A stretch of DNA of 64,000 bases, taken from Oligoflexus tunisiensis (GTDB taxonomy: Bacteria; Bdellovibrionota_B; Oligoflexia; Oligoflexales; Oligoflexaceae). Of the stretch, positions 26,277 through 34,422 are shown one piece after another; position 1 is the first letter of the stretch, and the number at the start of each line of letters is the position of its first letter. The notes beneath the pieces are model-generated. The model was not told the DNA's origin and did no database searches. It saw only the letters and a list, made by a program, of their open reading frames with translations. The position numbers were made by a program, and so were the translations under genes. The DNA lies in NCBI RefSeq assembly GCF_001748245.1, contig NZ_BDFO01000001.1, positions 1,783,345 to 1,847,344 on the forward strand. Direction: 5' to 3'.

Positions 26277-26434
26277 CGATGCCAGACCTGTTCATTTTCG
26301 CAAGGGTTTCCTGTATCTCTTATCGACACATTATCGGTTTCATGAATGGTTGTTTTTGCCCACAGGTGACGGATGCGGGGAAGCAGGATAGACCCAGGCC
26401 TTGCGATGCCGGCCTGGATCTCTGGAGGAGGAGC

Positions 26435-27274
26435 TTAGAAGCAGGCGCTCAGTTTATCAACGCCGGTGATATTCCCGACCAGCTCATAGATGGCTTTCTT
26501 GCGTTCATTCTTGTTCTTCAGCTTCTTTAAGGAATTCACAAATTTCTTGGCTCCGCCGATCTTTTTGAGTTTTGCGAAAATAAAAGTATTTTCCGCTGCA
26601 AAAGCTGCGACACTCGCCAGGCAGCGGGCCCAGCCCAACCAGCCATCAGGATCGGCGACAACGGGGAATGCTGTCACCTGGGAGAGGTCCACATGCTGAA
26701 TGATAACACCATCTTCCAAAGTATAATGGGTTGGAACCGGACGTCCCAAAGCATCCTTCGCCCACGGTGTATTGAAGCGACCGACCATCTCTCCCTCAGC
26801 GGACAGAAGAACGATGGATCCGTCGTCCTGCAATTCGGGTGTAACGCCATGCGAAAGGTCCAGAGGGAACGCATAGCTGTCCGGGGCGCTCGCGTCCTTG
26901 ATCACGACCATGGCTTGAAAGGCACCATCCGGATGAATTTTCAAAGCGTGGTCAACATTCTGCTCAGGATCTGCATACACAAACAGACCCTGGCTCACTT
27001 CGTTTCCTTCCACCGCTCGATCAGCCGGCAACGAGAGCTGCAATGTGGTTCCCGTTTCGATGTCCTCCACGATCAAGGGATCGACGGCAGTCACAGGAAC
27101 AATCGGTGCCGTAGGCAAGGCATCGGAACTCCGGAAAGGTTCCTGGTGAACCACCGACTTCGTCGCGAGCGCATTCCTTACGGCGATCGAGGTGGTTTCG
27201 ACATTGGCCCAGGCAGGGACGGATGATCCAAGATAGGCCACGAGCACGATGGAAGACAGAAGAGATTTCGACAT
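26435..27274 (-). CDS. Secreted protein with ADP-PVPTHY / FPVVADP signature
   Basis: 279 residues, signal peptide MSKSLLSSIVLVAYLGSSVPAWA. Middle section: a beta-rich region with APDSYAFPLDL, NTPWAKDALGRPVPTHYTLED and AFPVVADPDGW. From memory, this combination (a D/S-A-P-x-Y-F-P strand, PWA-DA-G-PVPTHY, then FPVVADP before a small C-terminal module) is common in secreted actinobacterial proteins of unknown function. The C-terminal 75 residues are helical and Lys-rich with two cysteines, a separable module. Finding it in a Gram-negative setting may point to horizontal transfer. No operon partner. Confidence 0.7.
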   Translation of the reverse strand: MSKSLLSSIVLVAYLGSSVPAWANVETTSIAVRNALATKSVVHQEPFRSSDALPTAPIVPVTAVDPLIVEDIETGTTLQLSLPADRAVEGNEVSQGLFVYADPEQNVDHALKIHPDGAFQAMVVIKDASAPDSYAFPLDLSHGVTPELQDDGSIVLLSAEGEMVGRFNTPWAKDALGRPVPTHYTLEDGVIIQHVDLSQVTAFPVVADPDGWLGWARCLASVAAFAAENTFIFAKLKKIGGAKKFVNSLKKLKNKNERKKAIYELVGNITGVDKLSACF

Positions 27275-28069
27275 TTGAATTCCTTTACCTGGATAAATGA
27301 CAACACATGGAGCCGATGCCTTCGGCTCAAGAATTTCGAACTTCTTCTAGCAACAACGTTTCACGTTTGAAAGTGTTTTGTTGTTCGTCCAAAAAATTTT
27401 CCTGAAATATCTTCGCATGATCCTGTCCAGCAAGCAGGACTTCGTGTCCACGGGCTCGGACATAAGATGACCAAGGCCAAGGGACACGCATCACGAGACG
27501 AAAAACAAATGTCCAAAAGATCAGACATCAGATTTTGATTGGAATCGTTGCAAGGATTTCGCGAGTCTGGATCGGATGGGATCCTGCTCGTGATTCTATG
27601 CAGTCAATAGCTCTCGATGGAAGTTATCGGTCCGCCGGGTGCTGCGCGGCCCAATTCTGTCATCATCACTGACGAGTGCTACCAACTGTATGGGATTCTT
27701 TGTGTTTTCGCTGAGCTTGCGACACGTGGTGACCGCGGTCGATGGTTGATTCCCTTGCGCGCCGCGTGGTTCCTTTTTTGAGTTTTCCTCTTTTCGAACT
27801 TGGAGATGCGGTGCATGTGAGACGCCTGTCAATCCTGGAACGAACAAATGCTGGACGATGGTCAAGTCATAAACAGCGCCACTGATATCGCCACCCCGAC
27901 AGAAGCCTTGCTTATCAAGCACAAGGCTTGTGGTAAAGCATGGAAATTCATGTGCAAAGAATCAGGCTAAAAAAATAAAGATAGGGCTCAGCTGAATTTT
28001 TGAAATTAGTGTCACGGAACTTGCACTAGCGGGAAAAAAGGCACAGATACTTACTCAAAGGAGAATTTC
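27275..28069. other. 795-bp gene-poor region
   Basis: No convincing gene. A minus-strand frame (27596-27922, 108 codons) lacks a ribosome binding site and resembles no protein I know. An inverted repeat, AAGCCTTG (27903-27910) with CAAGGCTT (27922-27929) and an inner CTT/AAG pair, can form a stable hairpin; it could belong to a small RNA or an old terminator. The right end holds the promoter of the next lipoprotein gene. Confidence 0.45.
28021..28051 (+). promoter_or_regulatory. Possible promoter of acidic-linker lipoprotein
   Basis: TTGCAC (28021-28026) and GATACT (28046-28051) are 19 bp apart, longer than ideal; AGATAC at 18 bp is an alternative. An AAAGGAG ribosome binding site and ATG 28070 follow directly, leaving a very short leader. 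Confidence 0.3.
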
Positions 28070-28786
28070 ATGAGCGGTAGGTCGTATTTTAAATCTTTGT
28101 TTTTGTTCTATGTCAGCGCCCTCTTTGGTCTCTTCCTCTTTTCCGGCTGTCAAAAATCAGAGAGTGCGCCGACAGTTGGCAGCACGCCCAAAGGCAACAC
28201 ACAGGAGACAACGGATAACAAGGATAAGGTCGCTGATGATGACGACAAAGATTCGTCTTCTGACGACAAAACCGGGGATGATGACAAGAACCCGGATGAC
28301 ACCACGAAACCTGATCCAGAACCCACACCGACTCCACAAGTCGGACCTCTTCCTGAAGCCAAGCAGGCAGAATTAAAAACGCTTTTCACAGGTGAATGGA
28401 CCAGTTCCTGTATCAAGATTGAAAATCCCGATGTTGCCGGTCAGTTCTTCAGCGCGACTGAGAGCTGGAAGCTGTTGGCCGATGGCAACATTGAGGTCAC
28501 CTATCACGACTTTGACGATGACGCATGCAAGACACCAAGCCAAGGCTTTGAAAGCTATGTCTTCGGCATCTCAAAACCCGTCGCGGTGAAGGAGCTGGGC
28601 AGCCAGCACTTTTATGTTGAAATGAACATTTTGAAGGAACTCGATGAAAACGGGACCCTGGCAGACGCCACGGGCAAGTTCCTGATCATGGTCAAGTTCG
28701 AGACCGGCGGCATGTCTGTCGACTATGCAGACGACCTGACCGCAACCGCTCTGTCAGCAGACGCGATGAAGTTTACCAAGAAGTGA
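28070..28786 (+). CDS. Lipoprotein with acidic low-complexity linker
   Basis: 238 residues. Lipoprotein signal ending LFLFSGC (Cys27). Residues about 30-95 are a low-complexity Asp/Lys/Thr/Pro linker rich in DD and DK pairs; residues about 98-238 form a compact beta-rich domain with two cysteines (SSCIKIE and DDACKTP) that could make a disulfide. This domain (TGEWTSSCIK, WKLLADGNIEVTYHDFDD, FYVEMN) has a lipocalin-like feel but I do not assign a family. AAAGGAG precedes the start by 8 nt. Ends at a strong bidirectional hairpin. Confidence 0.75.
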   Translation: MSGRSYFKSLFLFYVSALFGLFLFSGCQKSESAPTVGSTPKGNTQETTDNKDKVADDDDKDSSSDDKTGDDDKNPDDTTKPDPEPTPTPQVGPLPEAKQAELKTLFTGEWTSSCIKIENPDVAGQFFSATESWKLLADGNIEVTYHDFDDDACKTPSQGFESYVFGISKPVAVKELGSQHFYVEMNILKELDENGTLADATGKFLIMVKFETGGMSVDYADDLTATALSADAMKFTKK

Positions 28787-28812
28787 TACGAGCACACGTT
28801 TAGACGCAAAGA

Positions 28813-28851
28813 CCAGGGTCGGGCCGAAGGCTGCCTTCGTCCGAACCCTGG
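28813..28851. terminator. Long imperfect hairpin between convergent genes
   Basis: A 39-bp near-palindrome: CCAGGGT and CGAAGGC in the left arm pair with GCCTTCG and ACCCTGG in the right, with a few central mismatches. It sits between the stop codons of convergent genes (28786 and 28876), as expected for a bidirectional terminator. Confidence 0.65.
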
Positions 28852-28875
28852 GATTAGGATGACGGGAGTTCTGTC

Positions 28876-29241
28876 TTAACGGACCACGTAACAGTCCCGC
28901 TGTACGTTACTGTAACACTGCTGCCTTGTGTAGTACTGGCAGGTCCGAATCGCAGTCAGACGGGCGATCCTGCGAGCCCGTTGGCCTTCACCGGATCCTG
29001 GTCTGAAGTAGAAGCTCGCGCCCATAAACGGCCGATAGAATCCAGGAGATCTGGCATAGCATCTCCATTGATTCCAGTTTCCAATTCTCTCCTCTTCCGT
29101 GGCATCGAGTTCGGGAAGCGCTTGTTCCTCGCTCAGGAATTCCTCATCACTCAGGATTTCTTCCGCTTCCATGGAATCAGCTTTCATGGGACTGGCAAGA
29201 GTTACCAACGCAAGACCAACAGCAGCAAAATAAGAACGCAT
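28876..29241 (-). CDS. Small secreted Cys-containing protein
   Basis: 121 residues; signal peptide about 1-21, then an acidic section (EAEEILSDEEFLSEEQALPELDATEEE region, about 24-50), then a basic, Arg/Tyr-rich C-terminal half with four cysteines (WRCYA, RTCQYYTRQQCYSNVQRDC). The acidic half could act as a pro-segment masking a cationic, disulfide-bonded peptide; that is inference. GAGGTAAA precedes the ATG. No family recognised. Confidence 0.65.
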   Translation of the reverse strand: MRSYFAAVGLALVTLASPMKADSMEAEEILSDEEFLSEEQALPELDATEEERIGNWNQWRCYARSPGFYRPFMGASFYFRPGSGEGQRARRIARLTAIRTCQYYTRQQCYSNVQRDCYVVR

Positions 29242-29556
29242 AAATTTACCTCGTGATAAATGTTCATTGTCAAATGCAATTTACTTTTTTAGCGGTGCAA
29301 TAATCGTTCCTGCAAAAATGAAGGATGATAATTTGACAAAAATGAACGGACCCGGGTGATGACTGTTTAGGGAAAGGTGCAGTGCTGTAGTCTTCCGATG
29401 ACATGAGTTGGTTTTCTTGCATGAAATACCTTGCTGCATTTCACAGGGAAAGGTGATGGGAACCGCAGGGAGATTCGATATTTCCTGCAGCAGGGGGTCC
29501 TGACTTATCGAGGCGTGTTGATTTTAAATCACTTCACTACCAGAACCGAGTGCTGG
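29242..29556. other. Intergenic region, AT-rich left half
   Basis: 315 bp between two minus-strand genes. The first 100 bp are AT-rich and must contain the promoter of the small Cys-containing protein (TTGACA on the minus strand near 29271 is a candidate but close to the start). Nothing else recognisable. Confidence 0.4.
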
Positions 29557-32358
29557 TTATCCTGCGGCTTTGCGTGGCCCACGCTCCTGGGTTTCGATTT
29601 CCTCATTCAGCCAGTGCTGAACCTTGCCGCATGACGAGGGCAGGTACATCACGAATTCAAACGGAATGGATCCGACGTCAGCGACCGCGGCCGACTGCAA
29701 ACTGATTTCGATGCTACCGCCCAAATGAGACAGGAAGTCTTTCACGGCACTCATTCCGATGCCGCGGCCTGAAATCTCCGTAGCGACTTCGCGCGTGCTG
29801 AAACCCGCTTCGAAAATAAACGAGACCAGCTCCTGAGGAGCATGGTCCCGTCGCGGGTCGATCCACGACTGTTCAATAGCTTTCTTTCGAATCAATTCGA
29901 GGTCAAGACCTTGGCCATCGTCCTTGAAGCTGATGCGAGCCTGACCGTCGATCATCTCAAGGCCGACCGTGATCGTACCGGCCGGATTCTTGCCTTTTGC
30001 AATTCTGGCCTCTGCGGTTTCAATACCATGATCCATCGAGTTTCGAACCAGATGAACAAGAATGCTATTGAGTGTTTCATAAGCTTCACGGGTGAGATAG
30101 CACGGCATGATGTTCACCTGGACCTGAGGTTCGGGTTTATGGAATTCCCGAGCCAGATCCCTGGCATCGCTCACGATTTCAGCAAAAGCACTTTCTGCTG
30201 TCACAAAATAAAGGCCCGTCAGTCCCTTGGCCACTGGAGCCAGGAGGCGGCGGCCGGCGAGGCTGATATCTTCAGGTTTCAGGCTGTAGAGGTTATCAAC
30301 AAATTGTCCGAGCATGGTTCGTTCGAGCTTATGCCCCTGTGTCTGATCACTGCCACGACCCAATTTGCGCTTGTGAAGAGCCAGGTATTCATGCAGCACC
30401 TGATCGACTTTGTCAAAGTCCGTCTGAAATTTCTCGATGTTCCACATCGTGTCGCTTCGATGCTGGAGGTCGCTATAGTAGCGCTCGGCATCATGAATCG
30501 TCGTCGCCAGTTCCCGGGCTCCGATGGAACGTGCCAGGCCTTTGAAGGTGTGCATGCGAATGAAAATGGCATTCAGGACTTCAGGATCATGCTGAGGACT
30601 CCCCTTGATCAGGGAACGATTCTCTTCCAGAAGGCTTAGACTCTTCTGCATGACACGCTCGAAATGATCATAGGGAGCCGCGAGGATTTCGCCGATCATC
30701 CGCAGCTCACGCTTGGCGGCTTCGGTCTCACGATATAATTTCCGCAGCTGCGTCACATCCCTGACCGTAACCAGGATTTTCTCCGTCATGCCGTCCAGCA
30801 CGATCGGAATCCATTCCAGTTCCAGGGTTTTCGTGGAACCAGATGGCAGCTCGATCTGCATTTCGGCGGGCAGACAGTGGCGATTCAGCTGAAACGAAAT
30901 CTCAACCTCACCGATCGCGAGAAGCAGGCAGGATCGCGCCTGATCCTTTTCGTCAGCTCCAAGCGCGGCATGGGCAAACAGCAGATCACAGGCTTCGATG
31001 TCCTTGATCACCGTTCTTTCAAAAATGGTTTCGAGATGCTGGGAGTATTCCTCGTGGATCTTCAGACCTTGAGGCAGGATGGTAAAGATCCCCTGCTGGA
31101 TGCTTTTCATGATGATCTTGATGTCCTGGACCTTCTCCGCGACGGTCTTCTGAACATTCTCAAGGTGTCGTTCGAGTGCCCCATTCAGGTTGTTGATTCT
31201 TTCCGCCAGCTCATGCTCGGTTTTCACACGTTTCTTCAACTCCGACAGATAGATAATACCCGCCGCAATCGAAAAACAGCAGATTTCTCCAGCTCCACCA
31301 ATCACCTGTCCGAGCTGCGAAAAGGCACTCGGCGTAATGATGCCGTTGATGAAAGCTATGAAGTGATTCTCGAACCAGGCGATCCAGCAATAACCCAGCA
31401 TCATGATGAGCGATCCGCGCAGACGTTTTTTGATGGCAAAGATAAAGATGATGAATCCCATCAGCGCGGCGCCGACTATGGTCAGATTCTGCAGATGGAA
31501 AGCAAATTGTACGTCAATGAACGAGGAGGAGGCCTGGACCAGACAGGAGAGGGACAGGACCAGCGCGGTGACATCGATCCATTTGCCTCCCACTTTCTTC
31601 CCGATCATTCCATAGATATAAAGGGTCGCGAAAAGCAGGGCGAACGCGCCGATGAACGTGGTCGTTTCCTGAAACCGGTTATGAAGGATGAGGTCGGAAA
31701 GTCCAAAGAGACTTAGGACGAATTGATTGTAACTTTCGACATAGATGAGAAAGGAGATCGTGAAGGCGCCGTACAGTACATAGATGAAGTTCCGACTGCC
31801 CAGGCCCAGGATCATAAAAAATGTCAAAGGCACGATGATGGCGCCATAGGCGAAGGACAGGAGGGCCATGAAGCCAGGATAGAAGGCAAAGAACTCCTTC
31901 TCCTCGAAGAGGAAACCCAGAATATAAAAGTACTGTTGCGGATAGGGGCGGTAAATGAGGTAGAGCTCGTTAAGCCCATCCTGCAAAGGGACGGTATTCA
32001 CATGCAGAATTTTGAAACCGGCTCGAATGCCCTCCGCCCCATTGGTCGCATTATAAACGGAAAATGGAAACTTGAGTGGGGAGGTGATGTAGAGCGGAGA
32101 CGACGAGCCCTCGACCTGGGTGCGGAGGATATAGCACGAGTCGGAAACAAAGCCTATGGTCAAGGTTTGGCGTTTCTCGAACGGAAGAAGGGCCAGAGCT
32201 GAGGGATCTCCGTTGGCCTTGGCGCAACCTGGATCGGCATGGAATTCCACGCTGCTGGTATCGAGGGCGCGATATTTTCCCCCAATATCGAGCCCGAAGG
32301 CCTGGGTTTCGCTCCACGAAAGCAGTATAAAAAGAAGCACAATGTGCAACAGGTTCAT
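29557..32358 (-). CDS. 7TM-DISM receptor with Hpt and CheA-like kinase domains (second copy)
   Basis: 933 residues from ATG 32358, chosen because GAGGG sits 6 nt upstream and a signal peptide follows (MNLLHIVLLFILLSWSETQA); the frame is open further to 32502. Order as in the kinase at 23466-26276: periplasmic sensor domain, seven membrane helices, coil, PAS-like module (IMKSIQQGIFTI ... ILVTVRDVT), Hpt-like region with MHTFKGLARSIG, linker, HATPase with HLVRNSMDHGIE, DDGQGLDLE and SGRGIGMSA. No P5 domain and no receiver. The two proteins align over their whole length by eye but differ in the sensor. Likely signals to a response regulator encoded elsewhere. Confidence 0.85.
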   Translation of the reverse strand: MNLLHIVLLFILLSWSETQAFGLDIGGKYRALDTSSVEFHADPGCAKANGDPSALALLPFEKRQTLTIGFVSDSCYILRTQVEGSSSPLYITSPLKFPFSVYNATNGAEGIRAGFKILHVNTVPLQDGLNELYLIYRPYPQQYFYILGFLFEEKEFFAFYPGFMALLSFAYGAIIVPLTFFMILGLGSRNFIYVLYGAFTISFLIYVESYNQFVLSLFGLSDLILHNRFQETTTFIGAFALLFATLYIYGMIGKKVGGKWIDVTALVLSLSCLVQASSSFIDVQFAFHLQNLTIVGAALMGFIIFIFAIKKRLRGSLIMMLGYCWIAWFENHFIAFINGIITPSAFSQLGQVIGGAGEICCFSIAAGIIYLSELKKRVKTEHELAERINNLNGALERHLENVQKTVAEKVQDIKIIMKSIQQGIFTILPQGLKIHEEYSQHLETIFERTVIKDIEACDLLFAHAALGADEKDQARSCLLLAIGEVEISFQLNRHCLPAEMQIELPSGSTKTLELEWIPIVLDGMTEKILVTVRDVTQLRKLYRETEAAKRELRMIGEILAAPYDHFERVMQKSLSLLEENRSLIKGSPQHDPEVLNAIFIRMHTFKGLARSIGARELATTIHDAERYYSDLQHRSDTMWNIEKFQTDFDKVDQVLHEYLALHKRKLGRGSDQTQGHKLERTMLGQFVDNLYSLKPEDISLAGRRLLAPVAKGLTGLYFVTAESAFAEIVSDARDLAREFHKPEPQVQVNIMPCYLTREAYETLNSILVHLVRNSMDHGIETAEARIAKGKNPAGTITVGLEMIDGQARISFKDDGQGLDLELIRKKAIEQSWIDPRRDHAPQELVSFIFEAGFSTREVATEISGRGIGMSAVKDFLSHLGGSIEISLQSAAVADVGSIPFEFVMYLPSSCGKVQHWLNEEIETQERGPRKAAG

Positions 32359-32552
32359 GGATTCCCTCGTTCCTGGATGCTGTTCGGCAGAAAGGCCGGG
32401 AATACAAAACTTTGTGCATTGGTGACGATGCAAAGACTCGCATGATACGCAATCCTTCCGTGCGTTTGCTTGGGAAGCGCCTGGAAAGATGAATGAAGAC
32501 ACCCCGAGCCATGGTGTTATATTAAAGTCTGCAATTTGAAAGGAGACGCGCT

Positions 32553-32888
32553 GTGATCACGATGAATGGCATTGAGACCTTCCGATCCAAAATCATGGAA
32601 GCAAAAGGCAGTTTTCTGGTTGACTTCTGGGGCCCGAGTTGCGCTCCCTGCCTTGACTTGAACCGGGCTTTGGAAGCCTTGGAAGACGGATACCGAGGCA
32701 CTCTCACCTTCGTCAAGATCAATGCAGATGAGGAGATTGATATCGCCACCGAATTTGGAGTCCGTGGTCTGCCGACTCTTATCCTTATTCATGACGGCCA
32801 AATCATGGAACGCTGGATCGGAGCCAAATCCTTAACCTCTTTGAAATCGAAGCTGGACAAGGCCCTTGGCGCTATACCCTCCGCTTAG
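32553..32888 (+). CDS. Thioredoxin-like protein with CAPC active site
   Basis: 111 residues, thioredoxin fold: FLVDFWGPSCAPC (active-site CxxC), INADEEIDIATEFGVRGLPTLI with the cis-Pro, and the C-terminal helix. The usual W-C-G-P-C is replaced by W-G-P-S-C-A-P-C. The GTG at 32553, 7 nt after AAAGGAG, is taken as start; ATG 32562 is an alternative. No signal peptide, so it is cytosolic. Divergent from the kinase gene, monocistronic. Confidence 0.88.
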   Translation: MITMNGIETFRSKIMEAKGSFLVDFWGPSCAPCLDLNRALEALEDGYRGTLTFVKINADEEIDIATEFGVRGLPTLILIHDGQIMERWIGAKSLTSLKSKLDKALGAIPSA

Positions 32889-33146
32889 CCGTCCTGCTTT
32901 GCTTCTTTGTCAAGAGCGGCAACAGGCCTATCCATAGACTGTTCAGCGCCTGTCAAAATTGTGAACACATGTCGCTTCCCTTTACCCCAATTTTTCCATT
33001 CATCCCGCAAGCTAAGACAGGACAAGGGTTCTGGGTCCAGTTTCATGGGACATAGGCCCTGCATTTGCATAGCGAAAAATGATTCTGCCCCAAGGTAAGA
33101 GTCGTAACGCGCACATCTGTCAGTCAATGCAAGCTTGGAGTGTCTT

Positions 33147-34010
33147 ATGTCGAGTCGGATCCAGTTCGTCCCCATTTTATTCATCCTCCTTCTGTCCTGC
33201 GGCAAGAGTTCCGAAACGGAAACCAGTGAAACCAAAAACATTCTCGTCGGCAACGGTTGGGAAACGGCTGATAGCCCCTATATGCTGAAACCCGGTGCAA
33301 CCATTGCTGTTTGTGATACGGGTGTGAAGGCCGGTGTTGCTGATCTCGTGGTCAAGGCTGTGCGCATCTGGTTGGATGCAGGCGGTCGCGATGGTCGAAT
33401 TCAAGTGTTCAAAGGTTGCAGCGCGGATCGCGTGGTCAAACTTTATCGTGCACCCGCAGGCGTTTCCTATTATGGCCAGGCGCATCCGCTGAATGGCAAT
33501 GTTCATAGGCTTGATGTGCCGCCACAGTGGGCAGGGCATTGGACAGCCAACCACGAAGTGGGTCACGTCTTTGGATTCGCCCATAAATTCCAAAATACGA
33601 TCTCCATCATGAACAGTGAACAGAACGGTCGGTTCATGAATGGGGGGAACCTTTCCGCCTATGACTTATCCGAAGTCAGACGAATGCTGTCGATCCCGCA
33701 TTTCGCAGCGGTGCAAGCCGCCTGGAAAGCGAAGGGCGGAGCCCCCGTGCCCACGCCGAATACAGGGAGCAGCTGTCTCGGCGCCAATGGTGTGACCCTC
33801 TATCCGCATAGTACGGTGACGACCTATCAGGGGAATACCTATACCTGTAACGATGGCAAATGGGATTTCTCGCCTGGCATTGGCTCGGCTCCCAAGAGCT
33901 GCGTGGGTGCGAACGGTGTCACGATCTATTCGCACAACACTGTCACGACCTATCAAGGCAATACCTATACTTGCAACAACGGCAAGTGGGACTTCTCGCC
34001 TGGAACCTAA
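33147..34010 (+). CDS. Zinc metalloprotease lipoprotein with duplicated C-terminal module
   Basis: 287 residues from ATG 33147 (GGAG 7 nt upstream). Lipoprotein signal ending LLLSCG (Cys18). The metzincin-type zinc motif HEVGHVFGFAH (H136, E137, H140, H146) is followed by SIMNS, which fits a Met-turn. Two near-identical modules of about 36 residues follow (about 210-245 and 252-287), each with GANGVTxYxH, TYQGNTYTC and GKWDFSPG, separated by a short linker. The modules look like small binding or disulfide domains, each with two Cys. The protein probably acts on extracellular or surface protein substrates. A clear hairpin follows the stop. Confidence 0.85.
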   Translation: MSSRIQFVPILFILLLSCGKSSETETSETKNILVGNGWETADSPYMLKPGATIAVCDTGVKAGVADLVVKAVRIWLDAGGRDGRIQVFKGCSADRVVKLYRAPAGVSYYGQAHPLNGNVHRLDVPPQWAGHWTANHEVGHVFGFAHKFQNTISIMNSEQNGRFMNGGNLSAYDLSEVRRMLSIPHFAAVQAAWKAKGGAPVPTPNTGSSCLGANGVTLYPHSTVTTYQGNTYTCNDGKWDFSPGIGSAPKSCVGANGVTIYSHNTVTTYQGNTYTCNNGKWDFSPGT

Positions 34011-34019
34011 GGAAATATC

Positions 34020-34045
34020 GAAGGAAGGCCTGAGGGCCTTCCTTC
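34020..34045 (+). terminator. Strong 11-bp hairpin after metalloprotease
   Basis: GAAGGAAGGCC-TGAG-GGCCTTCCTTC forms a perfect 11-bp stem 10 nt after the stop codon. It is followed by C-rich sequence, not a T-run. Confidence 0.6.
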
Positions 34046-34233
34046 CATCCTCGATCCTATCCATCACCTATCCTTGGGCCTGACCCTCGCAAGGCTGCTG
34101 CCACATACCTTTTCCAATCTGTGCCTATCCTGAATGAAAACTCTTCGGGCAATCCCAATTCAGTGGATGGCAGAGGGTGCTGCTAAAAAGGGGCTTCTGC
34201 AAAACGACCTGCAAATCCAGGGAGAAGCTTTTC

Positions 34234-34398
34234 ATGAATCAAAACACCGTGTTTGTGATCTTGAAGTTCATTCCCGGGCAAGGCCCGCAGCCCTGTTATG
34301 CCCATAAGACTATGGAGACGGCCTGTGCCGCCGCCGAGCGTCTGAACCAGGGTTCGCCCGGCTCATACGCAGTGGTGCCCATGTGGGTGGAAGATTGA
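34234..34398 (+). CDS. Small hypothetical protein, 54 residues
   Basis: ATG 34234 has GGGAGAAG 8 nt upstream; the longer in-frame start at 34177 does not. No signal peptide or helix bundle; composition includes a CYAHKTMETACAAAERLN segment. Upstream, GCTTCT (34193-34198) can pair with AGAAGC (34223-34228), which overlaps the Shine-Dalgarno. Real gene likely, function unknown. Confidence 0.5.
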   Translation: MNQNTVFVILKFIPGQGPQPCYAHKTMETACAAAERLNQGSPGSYAVVPMWVED

Positions 34399-34422
34399 GG
34401 CGGGCTGCCTCAATCCTTCGAA

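Noticed and set aside
27596..27922. 108-codon minus-strand gene in the long spacer
   Set aside because: No ribosome binding site, signal peptide or family resemblance; composition is not convincing.
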